Source of the DNA: Blasia pusilla
Taxonomy: Eukaryota; Marchantiophyta; Marchantiopsida; Blasiales
Direction of reading: 5' to 3'
Assembly (NCBI GenBank): GCA_050084515.1
Contig: CM114275.1
Coordinates: forward strand, 19,406,001-19,470,000
Length of the DNA stretch: 64,000 bases
The notes beneath the pieces are model-generated. The model was not told the DNA's origin, made no database searches, and saw nothing but the letters and a program-made list of their open reading frames with translations. Each line of letters opens with the position of its first letter. The stretch's first letter is position 1. Below are positions 1 through 12,405 of this stretch, one piece after another. The translations under genes and the position numbers were made by a program.

Positions 1-71
1 TGTTAGTACTTAAACAAATTTCAAAAATCTACTGTTACAATATTTCAAAATTTTCAAAAAGGTCAAGAAGA

Positions 72-1880
72 TTACCACTTATAAATCGGATATCCATCCT
101 CATTCTCCATAGTCATAGAGGTAAAACGCATAGGATAGCCTTTAGAACATATTCTTGTTGTTTTATGAGTACACCGCGCATTAGGATGAAGTACTCCACA
201 TCGTCCATGTACACGCGACTGTGGATAAGTAGTCGAATCAAGAATCTCAGCAGATATAACATCATCAAAATCGGAGATTTTCATTGGCTTATCCTCCGAA
301 GCAAGTATAATAAGAATATGGACATGTGGAAGACCTTTCTTTTGAAACTCTACGACATGAATATATCCCACCACTCGCCCCAAAATATGCTTATCCACTA
401 TAAGCCTCAATAACTCTTTCTTTTTTTTATTGGAAAATGCGTACAACTAAGTCAGGACGATCTGAGGTTGTTTGATTGGGAAATAGAGCAGAAGTGATCT
501 CAGGCCACTTAGGGTTGCAGGTCATAGTCAGAAAGTAGTCAGGCTTCCCAAAATGTCTCACAATAGCCATAGCATCATGATACAATTGATGCATGTGTCG
601 AGGTCCTCCTATAGAGGAGCAAGGTAAAATAACCCGTCTTCCTATCGTATGACCATCATTATCAAGTCTAGTCATAGCATCTCTCACACCTTGGTATAAA
701 TTAGCTCTTAACTCCTTTTGATGTAAACGCATCCATGCTAATCGTTGCATCTCAATACTTGCGTACATATCTACCATATATTCTTGAGTAAGACGACCAA
801 ACCTCAATAACCTATTATGATCTTGCGCATTAGCTCTCATTTAAAGTCGAAATGAAGCAAATTGTAAAGCAATCATAGTCTTTGAACTTGCCTCATGGGT
901 CGGGTCTCCATCTTGAAGTGGCTCTTCTTCCATTACCTCTTAAACATTATGATGAACATCCTCATCTCCATCTTCCTCCATTACAACATGACCTCTTCTC
1001 ATCGATCTCCCTCTCACATCCCCCACCCGAGTAGGTATGCCAGGATGCCAACCAACTTCACCATATAGAAAAGGCAATACGAAATACAATGGAATATAGG
1101 CCTCATTCAAATCAAACATTTGACGGATCCCTCCTCCATGTAAACGAACAATAATATCACGTCCTTCTCTAGGCTCACTTTTGTCTCCCGGCACGATAGC
1201 ACCAATCTCCGATGGAGTAGGCAATGTGTATCATTTGGCATCAACCCCTCGCTTACTATCCTTTGAGACAACATGAAAATATGGATTGCAGACATCCATC
1301 GCCACATATCGAAAGATAACGACATATGGCTTATGAACATGTAACATATCTTGTAATCCCCTCAATATATCAACCTCCAGTAGATGCCAATTGGAGAGCA
1401 TTATTATAAGCACGTGCATGACGCAAAAAAATGTAGACTATGTGACATGATACCTGAAATTAACTCAAAAAGAAAAGGAGGTGAAGCCTTCAAATATGGT
1501 AATTGAACCTTACCATGCTCACAACACATCCCAAAAGGAGAGTTTGGAGACTTAGAAGACTTAAATCTTTCACACTTCCAATGTGGCGCTTCAAAAGTCT
1601 GGCATACATCATTCATACGTCGAATGCTATAACGACCAAATGTACTATCAATACGATCTCCCAACCTAAGAATTCGGATACGTTTCTCTTCAAATTCACA
1701 TATACGTGAAATATTCAATAACTTCCTCAAATCCACCACCCTTCCACATATCACATTTGCAACATTAGAAAATATATGATCTTCGTTTACCTCTGTATCA
1801 ACCTCAGGAACATCATTCTCAGGTATAGTATTCCTTCTTGAACAATCGCTGGAAAGTCCTCCATAAGATAATCCAACCAA
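72..1880 (-). pseudogene. Helitron Rep/helicase protein, N-terminal and Rep part, degenerate
   Basis: Rolling-circle transposase of a Helitron. On the minus strand the order is: a Helitron N-terminal block with a CCEHGKVQLPYL-like motif (about 1500), HARAYNNALQLASTG (about 1370-1425), a GDKSEPREGRDIIVRL block (about 1150-1200), the LTQEYMVDMYASIE and DYFLTMTCNPKWPEI blocks (about 500-800), and the HUH nuclease motif GLPHVHILIIL (about 305-335). The 940-1224 and 427-840 segments share one frame and are separated only by stops, and the stretch around 1230-1420 needs frame changes, so this copy is broken. The last open segment ends near an exon-like boundary (TG followed by GTAATC, about 70-76), so an intron may follow. 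The Tyr motif and the helicase would lie beyond the left edge. Family identity is solid; activity is very unlikely. Confidence 0.88.
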
Positions 1881-3120
1881 ATCAGCATGTCTCCGTCTTT
1901 GGCCATTAGCTTGCGTAACTCAAAGCATATCAGGTAGTCTTCGAGGATTGGAAGGACTACAAAGAATAAAATTTTCAAAAGTAAAATTAGCAAAGAGCGA
2001 TAATTTAACGATGATGAAGAATAAAATTGCAGAAATAAATAAAAGGTTATAGGAAAGAAATGTACACTAGAGATATGGTAATAACATTTATTAACTTATT
2101 GGTCTGAAAAACAACCAAATTTTGGAAAAATATATACCAATATTCTAAATATATATATCTAAGTAATTTTTGCGATAGAACAAATATATAAAATAAATTT
2201 AAAACTTATATTATCTTCAACATCAATGTCGTCAATTCCAGTCATACTTATAGGAGTTAATACATCCTCAATTAGAGTAGAACCTATTCCAGTCAAGTGT
2301 AGTCCGGTATATGTTTTTGTCCTTATCAACAAATCACCCATATTCGCCCCATTAGGTAGCTCAAGCATATCACCATGTCTACGTCTTTGCGCTCGTGCAA
2401 TTCGAAGCATGTCATGTAATTGTTGAGGGTTGGAAGGAAAAGGAAGACTAAAATGAACAAAATATTTAAGTGTTAGTAGATAAAAAAAAAACTTTCACGA
2501 AATAATCAAAAAACTTTCAAAAATCAAATAGATGTCAAAGACTAGAAACGTACATAGGGGATGATGTAACCACGACATTAGAAGCTTGTGAATATACTCA
2601 TGTAGATGTATTTGTCCTTATTGGCAAACCACCAATACTTGCCCCATTAGGTAGCTCGCATGTATATCACCATGTGTGAGTCTTTGGCCATGTGCTCCCG
2701 CAACTCGAAGCATGTCATGTAATCCTTGCGGATTGGGAGGAAAAGGAAGACTACAAAGAAAACAAATGATTAAAGAGTTGAAAAATTAAATGTAACTTTC
2801 ACAAAAAGATTAAAAAAAAACTTTCAAGAAAAAATGAATGTCATAGAATAGAAACGTACATAGGAGATGACGTAACCACAAAATTAGAAGGCTGAACCAA
2901 ATTCGATATAGAGGTTACTCGCCTGCAAAACAAAAATTGTCAATATATACTCTACCTAAGTTTAAATTAGACAAAATCATTACAATCTTGGAATAAAAAA
3001 GTAAAAAGTAAAATGATACCTTAGACCCATATTTACATCTCCTCGAATTTGTCCTTGAGCTCTCCCAGCTTTAAGCATTTCACGTACTCGTCTTTCATTT
3101 GGAACTCTACAAACATGAAA
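1880..3120 (-). repeat. Repeated exon-like blocks upstream of the Helitron Rep
   Basis: Four diverged copies of a roughly 70-110 bp block lie at about 1880-1965, 2330-2445, 2640-2760 and 3040-3120, separated by AT-rich spacers of about 200-400 bp. On the minus strand the best copy (2159-2410) reads MLRIARAQRRRHGDMLELPN, followed by a GANMGDLLIRTKTYTG-like stretch. The others show the same pattern (NP-x-LHDMLR, then a Gln/Arg-rich stretch, then HGD). The spacing and the preserved reading look like duplicated short exons of the Helitron 5' coding region. I do not recognise the domain. They could instead be tandemly amplified non-coding DNA. Confidence 0.5.
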
Positions 3121-3622
3121 AAAAAATTTATTATAAAATATACATATTTTTTCCCAGAATATTCAAAAAAATAGAAATATCTTTTTAAAAAAATAGTGTT
3201 AAACAACCTTACATTTCAACCGCAGTAGTTGTACAAGGAGATACAAAGCCTGTATCATGTAGCACTCACCTTTTCCTTTGATACACTACCTTTTTAGCCT
3301 TCATAGATGCAAGATGCGTGTTGCCATCTATGTTTGTGATGTCCAACGAAGGCCTTTTACCATTTCTCCGTGATTCTTGATCCTTATCCATCATATCATA
3401 AGTTTTCTACAAAATTTCATTTTCTAATAAATACAAAAAAAAAAAATTTCTTATAAGCAAATAACATAAATACTTCACCAATTCATGGATAACAATTCCA
3501 AAACTGGTCCATTCCTTATTTTTTATATTTCAGAAAGCCAATGAATCTACTACCAAGTGAGACTCAACGGTACTCATCTCACTTGAGTCATCAAAGTCAT
3601 GGGAATGACCACTACTTATAAT

Positions 3623-4012
3623 TCAAGACCCAGACCCTAAGGCGTCTCGCACAAAGGAATGGCCGGAAGGTATAGGCTCAGAGGAAGGAATACAATCGTT
3701 AGTTGAACCAGTATCTCCTTCTTCCTCCTCACCTTGGGATAACACAACGTTAATACCTTCATTAATAGGTCCTACTACAGTAACAGGGGTTGATAGAACT
3801 CTACATACATTTTCTCCAAACACTTGCCTTACAACATCAATTGGTACCATCATGTACTTATTATCTACCTCCTCATACAAAATAGGTGTCGAAACATAAC
3901 CATCACTTGAAACTTGCACAACTTCAATTCGCTCAGGATTTTTTGGCATAAGTTCATATGCTTCTTCACCAAGAGGAACATACAACTCACCATCACTATC
4001 TTGCCTCCTCAT
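3623..4012 (-). CDS. Hypothetical acidic ORF, 129 aa
   Basis: Open frame of 129 residues beginning MRRQDSDGELYVPLGEEAYE and ending in an acidic, Ser/Pro-rich tail. No known domain is recognised. It lies upstream, in transcriptional order, of the Helitron Rep pseudogene and may be one of its 5' exons or part of a captured host gene. Composition is more protein-like (few rare residues, acidic patches) than its shadows, but function is unknown. Confidence 0.35.
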   Translation of the reverse strand: MRRQDSDGELYVPLGEEAYELMPKNPERIEVVQVSSDGYVSTPILYEEVDNKYMMVPIDVVRQVFGENVCRVLSTPVTVVGPINEGINVVLSQGEEEEGDTGSTNDCIPSSEPIPSGHSFVRDALGSGS

Positions 4013-4188
4013 TTTTTCATATGCTTACTTGCTCCTATGCTTCTCCGCCACAACTTGGAAATCTGCGAAAAATTAAATCATTACATTTTAATCATTTCAC
4101 ATTTAACAAAAAAATCAACTTAAAAGGGACTTTTCAAAGCTTTTTTAAATATGAGTATAGGTTCCAACCAAAAAATAGACTCTCTTGG

Positions 4189-4656
4189 CTAATTATGCCC
4201 ATCATCCGGAGAAAGAGTATCAATCATCAAATCTCCAATTTCACTACTATCACAACTATTATCACTATCCCTATAATCAATATGCCCATATTCCCTATCA
4301 AACATATCAGTGACATACCACCCCTCATAATCATAAAGGGAGGTGGAAGAATTTTCAACATTGTCGTGTTCTTCAAGACCGAGGCATAATTCCAAGAAGT
4401 ATTTCTCATCACTATTGAGAGAACCCACAACTTCTTGGCCTCTTCCAACTTTCCTAAACTCCTGAACCTCACTGAAAACATTTGAAGGAGGAGATAACAA
4501 CGTAGGCTCCTCCTGACATAGTTTTCGTTTTCTTTGCAAGCAAGACAAAGAAAGTTTATGCTCTTCATCTCTCTCTACCATATATTCAGGACTCCCACTC
4601 TCTATAATTATTTTCATAATTAAAGGCCCCTTGCATGTGGATGAGAGAGTTGACAT
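4189..4656 (-). CDS. Hypothetical acidic ORF, 155 aa
   Basis: Open frame of 155 residues starting MSTLSSTCKGPLIMKIIIES. It has a basic KRKRK-like patch near residue 42 and a very acidic C-terminal half (DREYGHIDYRDSDNSCDSSE). No domain is recognised. It runs in the same direction as the ORF at 3623-4012 and the Helitron relic, about 170 bp upstream of the former, so the two may be consecutive exons of one Helitron-associated or captured gene. The low-complexity acidic tail could also be chance. Confidence 0.35.
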   Translation of the reverse strand: MSTLSSTCKGPLIMKIIIESGSPEYMVERDEEHKLSLSCLQRKRKLCQEEPTLLSPPSNVFSEVQEFRKVGRGQEVVGSLNSDEKYFLELCLGLEEHDNVENSSTSLYDYEGWYVTDMFDREYGHIDYRDSDNSCDSSEIGDLMIDTLSPDDGHN

Positions 4657-4885
4657 GACCCCAATTACGCTTACAACGTAAAGATTGGCTAGAATGCAAA
4701 AATGATTATTGAATTTTCAATATCAAACATAAATATAGTAATGAAAATAAAAATGAACCAAGTTAGAAAAGTAGTATTTAAAAGTCTTACATAAAAACTA
4801 CCAAAATAATAAAATGCTAAATTATCCAAATAATGAAGGGAATCAAAGGCATGTCTATTAAAAAACACATAAATCGAAGCCCCAA

Positions 4886-5150
4886 TGCAAGCATTGGACT
4901 GTTGGGCTAGTGGGGTGGGTCCTGAATTTTGGGCATGGCGACCTGGGTTTGAACCCAAATGAATCTTCTTTTCACCTTTCGCCCACGGGAACAGATCGCA
5001 GCCTGACGGTTGGCATAAGCCTGGAGAGGTCCGTGCCTGTGGAAGGTAACTTGGCGCGATGGCAAAGAAAGCCGTGTTATGCAGTTGGACAAGCGTCTAT
5101 GCACTTGGATAAGAGACGCTTGCAACGCTCCCTCATGCCTCTGCCTTAGC
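4886..5150 (+). mobile_element. tRNA-derived SINE
   Basis: RNA polymerase III internal promoter elements are visible: an A-box-like TGGGCTAGTGG at 4903-4913 and a B-box-like GGGTTTGAACCC at 4945-4956, about 30 bp apart as in a tRNA gene. The sequence between does not fold as an intact tRNA, and a roughly 190-bp GC-richer body follows without an ORF. This is the classic tRNA-head SINE layout. The 3' tail and target duplications are not clear, so the ends are approximate. Confidence 0.6.
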
Positions 5151-5836
5151 TAGTTCAAACCTCAAGCCCAAAGCTCTTCCGCAAGAAAATGTCACTTCCA
5201 CAGAAGCGGCACAAGCATGCAAGTGTGTTTCATGGCCGCAGCACAGCATCGGCGATAGAGGTTATGATAGTAGATTTGTTGCTTGTCGGTGATCTTGATC
5301 GAATATGGCACACGCTGCCTTCCCACGGGCTTGGTATCCAATTTGATGTCGTGCGCCATGAGTCTGTGTCTGACGCGGGGGAATGTCTGAGCGAATCCAG
5401 AGAGAGAGCGCACTCAACACACAGTCTCAACTCAAAGCGATGGTCGTGTTCGATAGACTACAGACGATGGTTCCATAAACTATGTGCAAGAAATAAGGAC
5501 CAAGATTTCGCCCTAGTTGGTATTTGATTTCCGATTCTCGAAACTATCTTGGGATCATTAGGTTTAAATCTCCGGGAACTAGAAGATCATATGTAATAAC
5601 TCGTCTCATCCGATGTGCATGGAATTGAAATCCAAGTCATTCTCTTCCATAAATTTCCTCCTCCCAAGGAATCCGAACTACAATTGAATGTCCTCACAAC
5701 CTATGTTCCTCCATCCGAATCACCACAATTCAGAACAACAGCCACCGCTAGACACCACAATCTACATTCCGCTCCACGGTTGGGAGTACCAAAACTCTCC
5801 ATGATGGCCGCATTCTCTACGCTTCTTATCCAAAGG

Positions 5837-5880
<44 letters not shown>

Positions 5881-7900
5881 GATGGTGTCTGGTCTGGATG
5901 CGCTCAGATTGTTCTCTACCTCGCATCTCGTCGGAAAAATCCACACAACAGAGTCCGGATTCACCCGAACTCCATTATTACTCTGTTGTTCACTCGTATA
6001 TACTCTTAAGTATGACGCGCATTATTGCAGCTTTGATTAGGCAAAGCTTGGACAAGTCACTAATGTTTTCCTTCCATCCTTTGACAAAGAAAACGGGCGC
6101 GATGACCACACTCACGACTCCTAGGAAGAAGCTGGTGGCAAAACTCTCCTTGCCATGGCGAGAAATCGCTAGCAAAGCTGCTAGCGCGACCTCTATTTCC
6201 CGGGACTATTGGAAGGGGAGCAAGAGTGATAAAGATCCTTCGCGGAGCACTCTTGCGTCTGACTTCAGGTCCCGAGATTCACACAGTGCATAACAAGGTC
6301 GACTATCAATGCAAACGAAGGTGTTACAATTATCGACAAGATTCACAATAAAATTCCGACCGAGAGCGTGGTCATACATTGCCATGGCATGATTCAGATA
6401 CTTGGGCACTCCCAAAGAGACGTGCCCACTGTACACACTTCGGCTCCAAGCTGTCATGTTTCCCGCCAGCATAGCTCAGAGCCCAAATGAAAGAGACTCG
6501 ATTCGCAAAAGGGCTGAGCATGTCCAAGCATCTATCAACGATGAGTGTAAACATGGAATGGGACCGTTCAAAATTTGGAGTTTCAACTATTGCAACGGCC
6601 ACACAATTGCCCACGCAGCCCTGAGGCGTACGGGAAATGAATTGGCCGTCCAAACCTCGAAGATTTAGACGCGAGAGAATGATGAGGAAGTGGCAAAAGG
6701 CGGAAAGGTGAGTTCACGATTAATCTTACGTACAGACAATCACCTCAGTCATCCTGTTACAAAAATTCCACAATCATAGATCTGCCCCTGACATAAATTC
6801 GAGACAAAACTTTGGTGAAGATTTTTACCACATTCAATCTGGTGCTCCTTAATCTGCAATGCGCCTTCAATCTGGCGCTCCTTCAATCTAGTGCTGCTCT
6901 GCTTCTCCAAACGCTGCTTCTCCTTCACTTCCTCCGATAACTCTCTCCGCATTTGATTTAAGCCCGTCCTAAAGCAAGGAAAGAAACACGTGTGATACTA
7001 CACCTGGTCACTTCAAAAGGTCATCTTAAATTACCTACTTGACATGTGTCCCTTCAAATAAAATACAATTAGATCTCCATCACAATAATAGGGACATTTG
7101 AGAGTTACCTTTAGCCTTTCTTGTCTCATTCATGAATAGGTTGTACTTACTTTAGAGGCAAAAACAAAGAGGAATTTAGAGGCAAAAATTTAGAGGGGCT
7201 CGAGCAAGGAAGTGGCATTTTTTTTAGGAAGACTTCCCTTCTTATAGACAATCCTTTTCTTTCTCCTTTCCTCATAAAGTAACCCCCCCTCCCTCCCCTC
7301 TGTTTCAATAAGAGTATAGATTAAAAAGCCGACACACCAGTTAAATTAAATTATAAATAATTTTTCGAAAATAATTGAGTGATGATTTGCAACCATTGAA
7401 GGGAAAATAGATCTTCACACGTCTATCGGATTTCCATGAATCTCGTGCGAGAATTCATCCTTCGAACTTCTTTTGTCGGTGAGTTACCAAAAAGAGTCAG
7501 TCAAATCAGGACAAATCGTAGCAGTAAACTGACCCCGGCTCGCTTAACCATGGTCGGGCATCCGTGCCGCTGGACGGACCCACATGGATGGAAGGATACT
7601 GCGGACTGATATGGAGACGGGGCATCTTCGACCTCTACGACCAACCGTATAAAGAGGGGCTGTGGCGCACTGTGTACACGACACGCCACAACAGAGTACT
7701 GTGATGAGCACCACAGTAGATGCGGTGTGCGCCACCGCGGCAGCCACGTACGGGCCGGCTTTTCAAAAGTGCCACGTGGAGGCCGGCGGGATTAGGGCCA
7801 CTTCCCATGCACGCCCAGAACTGGCGACCATAGCAGATAGTCTTTTTCTTAGCGTCCAAAATTTTTGGGTGTCTTGGCGTCTTTGACTTGGTTATGGTCG
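5150..7900. other. Unassigned moderately GC-rich stretch
   Basis: Several short ORFs on both strands but none with a convincing domain. A minus-strand stretch at 6206-6650 has a faint resemblance to Harbinger-type DDE transposases but not enough to call. A CT microsatellite lies inside. The stretch at 7500-7890 is GC-richer than its neighbours and unexplained. Confidence 0.3.
5840..5878. repeat. (CT)n microsatellite
   Basis: About 19 uninterrupted CT dinucleotides. They produce the Leu-Ser and Arg-Glu runs seen in overlapping frames, so ORFs crossing it should not be trusted. Confidence 0.95.
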
Positions 7901-9120
7901 GAAGTAGTTATTAACGATCTATTTGAGTTGTCACAACTATCCATTAGTAAACTATTTAGAACATAGAAATGAGGGTCGTTGCAACCCATATGCAGGTCCA
8001 TGGGATCGGGCTCTTAGAGAGTTTCGAATTCACCCCAGCGTACCTGGTCACATGGAAACGGGTCACATCCTAAGCAGTCCATTACATGGGATGTCATCTT
8101 AGTTACATACAAAACCAATTTTTGGACGCATAATGGATAAATATCCAACAATTCGCTATATTAACCAAATGCTAACAATCTTGTGATAGTATATATTTGT
8201 TGTGTCCAAAAGTTTTAGATGAAAAAAATCTTAGCCCCCTAGGGTTGTTGGGACTTGTCCAACGTGGAATCGACCTCTTAGAATAGGGTTCAAAAGGACA
8301 CATAGAGAGGATAATTTTTTTTTAGTTAAAATAATAATTTCCTAAATTTGAATTTATTTGTGACCAATGATCATTTCTCTCAAATTTTTAAAAAAAAAGA
8401 ACTTGTTTTTCGCATTATCAAAGTATTTTTTTAAGCTCATTGTATTGTGGAAATGAAAGAGGTGCTTATAAATCAAGAAATTATTCTTTTTTAATAAAAT
8501 ATATTTTTTTATCACAAACAGCTAGAATAGAGAGCCACAAACGATTGTCGCAAAAATAATAATGGGATCGTATCCTACGGACCTACATTCATAGGTATTA
8601 GGGGGTCTCTATACGGATTCTCGTCATTTTAATTTTAAGTTGTGACGACAAGGTACTAGTTTTGGAGGCGAGGATACAATTCTTGGTTCTATTTGTACAT
8701 GTTTGAATTTTACATCATATTATTGAAAAAACAAGTATCCGTATGGAACCTATAGTCTCTTCTAACATCAAAGAGTTTGGACTTTCCAAGGCCTTATTGA
8801 AGTGCGCTCAAAGGATTTCTAGCCAATGTGGATACTACTCAAATGAATTTATTTTTGAAGCAAAATGAATAAAGTGTTGGTGAAGATGTGAAATTTTTTT
8901 TATGTGCGTTCATGTATGTAAGCTTAATTTTGCACCCAAAGACTTTGTCTCTAGTGAAATAATAACACATCTAAATGTCCTTTGTCCTTTCTTGAAGCAT
9001 TGGATTTTTTCCCAAATGAATACTACTAATGTTTTATATATTTTATATTTATATATATATATGAAACACTAAGAGGGATGAGGTATGCAGGTTCATCATT
9101 TTTCCATTATATTTTTGTGT
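7900..9120. other. AT-rich stretch without recognisable features
   Basis: No ORF of note, no clear repeat boundary, and several A/T homopolymers. Nothing supported. Confidence 0.4.
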
Positions 9121-9124
9121 TCGT

Positions 9125-10000
9125 GACTACTTTGTGATTCCACAATGAATGACCCATTTCCAAAGTTACAAGTCTAGTGCAAGCTAACTTAGTTTGTCAC
9201 TGTTCCAAATTTTCTAAGTTAGTTGCAATTAAGTTATGAGTCTGTCACATTTGCAAGTCCCACGAGATACAAAAGACTCACAAAATAACTTGCACTGAAA
9301 TTTTTGGTGTTCCTCTCAAAGTGCGAGTACTAGACATCATAAATCAAGATCTCTAGGAGATGCAATTGGCTCACAAAACTCTTACAAGTCCCAATACTTA
9401 GTTCAAAACGTAAGAGCTTAGTACACTTGCAAATGGCTCCCATATCCCTCGCAAAGACATTTGCTAACAATGAACCCGTCGCCATAAATTTCCCTTATGC
9501 CTCCAACCCAATCCATTTTTGCTTTTCCTCCCAACTTTCTAAGGCTCCTTTGCAACTAGATTCTTTCTATATATAGTGGATCTAAGTCTTGAGTTTTTTT
9601 TAATGTTGAAGGACATACACATGAGTAGGTTCATAATATTGCTTGTTTCTTTCCAAAATTAGTGTTTTAAAATACAAGAAAAAATGAGGAAGCAAAGGCA
9701 TGCCAAAAAAGAGAAGGGGCCAAATCCTTCTTGACATGTGTTTTATGGATCCAAAAATGAGTCTAAACTAAGCAAAGAGAAGCTGAAAAAAAATGCGAGT
9801 GTAGAAAACCACTACTTTGCTAGTCCTTTGAGTGTCCTTATGGGACGTTTTCAAAAATTTTGCAAGGCCTTTGCAACTATGAGCACCTTGCAAGCCAGTG
9901 TGACTAGATTCCAATTTTAAGAAAATGGAACTTTTGAGCATGCCACAATCACAATGTGTGAGTCCAATTCTTAGGTTTACAATTCAATTGCAAGGATAGG
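9125..10000. mobile_element. Probable non-autonomous CACTA-like repeat, relic
   Basis: The stretch is dense in both orientations of a TTGCAAGT/ACTTGCAA-type motif (for example near 9165, 9255, 9290, 9385, 9430 and 9890). The same motif is the subterminal repeat of the bounded element at 24519-25620. Terminal inverted repeats are not resolved here, so the ends are approximate. Confidence 0.4.
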
Positions 10001-10019
10001 AGTCGGAAAGTTTCTAGCC

Positions 10020-11960
10020 AACTCCAATTATATTACAGCTATACTCTGGCTAAGTTGCGCCTCCCATGAGTTGAAAATTGTTCGTAAATGTAGTAACGGA
10101 AGTTTAATCTAAAGATTCCAATTAAATTTATTCTTCAAGTAGACTCCATATTCAACCAAATTGATGTTTAGGTTGTCATGGTTGCTCATCTATGTTGAGC
10201 TCTTTTTTTTCAGATAAGATAAAAGTTGGTTGTTTCTTGAATGCCCAACTTACTACAACACTTCCAAATACAAATGCATAACCACAAATAAGGCTACAAG
10301 GGAACTCGTAGCCCAATGTGGTTAAGTATATCCGTGTAATTCCAAAGACTTGGAGGAATAGTAGTAAAGTCCAAACGGAATTGTGAACTTCATAGACCTC
10401 ACTGCATCAAAATGGGTTTTCCTAATTTTTCCATTGTGATTGCATAAAGTAACTTACCAAAAAAATTACATAATTGAGATATTGTCTCATGGTAATCAAA
10501 TAAATCAAGCTCCCAATCATAGTACGATTAGTTATCCCATCACTTTCATATCTCTAAGCTTTATTCTTTTCCAATAGTGTTGAGATAGGCTTGCAAATTG
10601 TTATAGGTACCAAAATTAGACAAGCTTTTCGAAAATATATTGGCATCCAAGTAGACATGTATCACATCCATCCTTTATAACTCTTTGCCAAGAAAGTTCT
10701 TACGTTCTTCCAAGTCTTTCAACCCAAACAGTTTTTGCAATGGTAATTACATTTTGTTCTTCTATATGATATGCTCAGTATTGCTAGTCACAATCAAATC
10801 ATCAACATAGATAATGATTAGAAGAAAACATCCTTTAAATCCTACTGAATAGTTGAAAAAATTTGAGTTAGAATCTAAAATACACATATGAAATCTTAAT
10901 GTCTTTAGAAACTTAACGATCTTACCTTATGAAGCTTTTGGAGGTTTATATGGTACTATATTATATATGGTTTTACTCCATAAAGATCCTTTCTAAAATT
11001 TTCAACTATAGAAGGATCATCTAGATGCTCATCTCATGGGAGTTCGACTAGATAAACTTCCTCCTCCAAATATCTATGGAGAAATTCATTCTTGAAATAT
11101 GCTTGATACATTCCCCATCCTTTGCTAGTTCCAATTTTATTACAGGTTTGATTGTCACCATCTTGGCTAGAGAAGTGAATATCTCATCATAGTCCAAGCC
11201 ATTTGTTTTGCACATCTCTTAGCTACTAATATGGACTTATATCCATCCACTAACCGTACCATCATAATTGAAATTCACCATAAACGCCCATCTTCCTTCA
11301 ATCACCTTCTTACCTTATGAAAGATCAAAACGTTTTGAATTGTGTTGCTTCTCCAAGGTTACAAGCTTTTTATCCATGGCTTCAATCCACCTTGGCTTTT
11401 GAATTTCCTCTTCAAAAGTGTTGGACTCTTATTCCTAAGGAGTCTCCACCCTTGAATCCATAGTGAATAGCCAAAAAGCCTTATGCATGAATCTTTACAC
11501 ATATTGTGTTATGTTTTTTTGATGCCCTAAGTGCGGAAGTTGAATGAGGACTAGAATTCTCTACCTCATCACGTCTTTGAACATCTTATTAATAGATTGT
11601 TCCATATCTACCACCTAAGGCTATACTTCTCTCCCTGAATAGAATCCCTTGTAATCTGGTTCTCTGTTGGTATTTTTGGATAATGCTCCTTTCTCATCCC
11701 TTCCTAGATTCTGAACTGGCTTACTAGGCATGCCAAGAAAATGTACATAATCTAATTTCTCATAATTTGACTTCATTTCAGCACGCATCACATCTCTATT
11801 AGTGAGTGCTTAGTGGGAGGATATAACATTTGTAAGTCTTAGAATATATTGCATGGTCTAATGAGATGCATCTTTCTATTTTTTTTATATTACTTCTTGC
11901 ACTTGTCACTTGGGATATGAACAAAGCATAAACAATCAAATATCTGAAGGAATGAATGAC
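10020..11960 (-). pseudogene. Ty1/copia pol relic (integrase C-terminus and reverse transcriptase)
   Basis: On the minus strand, about 11700-11960 resembles the copia integrase C-terminal region (HISQVTSARSNI ... YSKTYKCYILP). About 11350-11430 encodes NTFEEEIQKPRWIEAMDKKL, the start of the copia RT domain, followed by WAFMVNFNYDGTV, GLDYDEIFTSLAKMVTI and further RT-like pieces down to about 10200. Many stops and small indels interrupt it, and no long frame survives. The order and wording of motifs are typical of Ty1/copia, in which RT follows integrase. LTRs were not found. Confidence 0.75.
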
Positions 11961-12290
11961 CACACACTCCATTACTACTAAGCTAATTTCTCAACCGCTA
12001 TAACGCTAGAAAAATGAATGATCAATCTTTACATAGTATAATAGCACACCTTCAGACCAAAAAGCAACATGTTGTAGTTATGCTCTGGTAGATATGAATA
12101 TTAGAACCTTATTGAAGATATTTCGGTGGAGCCCTTCACAATTGTATCTCATTCACTATCCTTGTCCTCCAACAACCTTTTAGACAAGCATAAGACATTG
12201 TATGACTTATATTGTCAAAATTTCTTCCTAGACACTCTTTATGAATTTTTTACTATTTCCCTAAAAATTGATGAATTTTGAAGTCACAAA

Positions 12291-12405
12291 ATCCATATAA
12301 AATCTAATTTTGGAGTGAAAAACTCCATATAAAATATAATTTTTGAGTGAAAAATCCATATAAAATCTAATTTTGGAGTGAAAAAATCCATATAAAATCT
12401 AATTT
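12291..12405. repeat. Short tandem repeat, about 32-bp unit, 3.6 copies
   Basis: The unit begins TCCATATAAAATCTAATTTT and continues GGAGTGAAAAA. Four consecutive starts lie near 12291, 12323, 12354 and 12386, with few mismatches. It is AT-rich and non-coding. Confidence 0.85.

Noticed and set aside
5701-5964. Arg-Glu-rich ORFs on the minus strand
   Set aside because: Produced by the (CT)n microsatellite.
6206-6650. Minus-strand ORFs with faint resemblance to Harbinger/DDE_4 transposase (FIVNLVDNCNTFVCID, SDARVLREGSL)
   Set aside because: Only two weak phrases fit. No catalytic block series and no flanking domain could be read, so it is not called.
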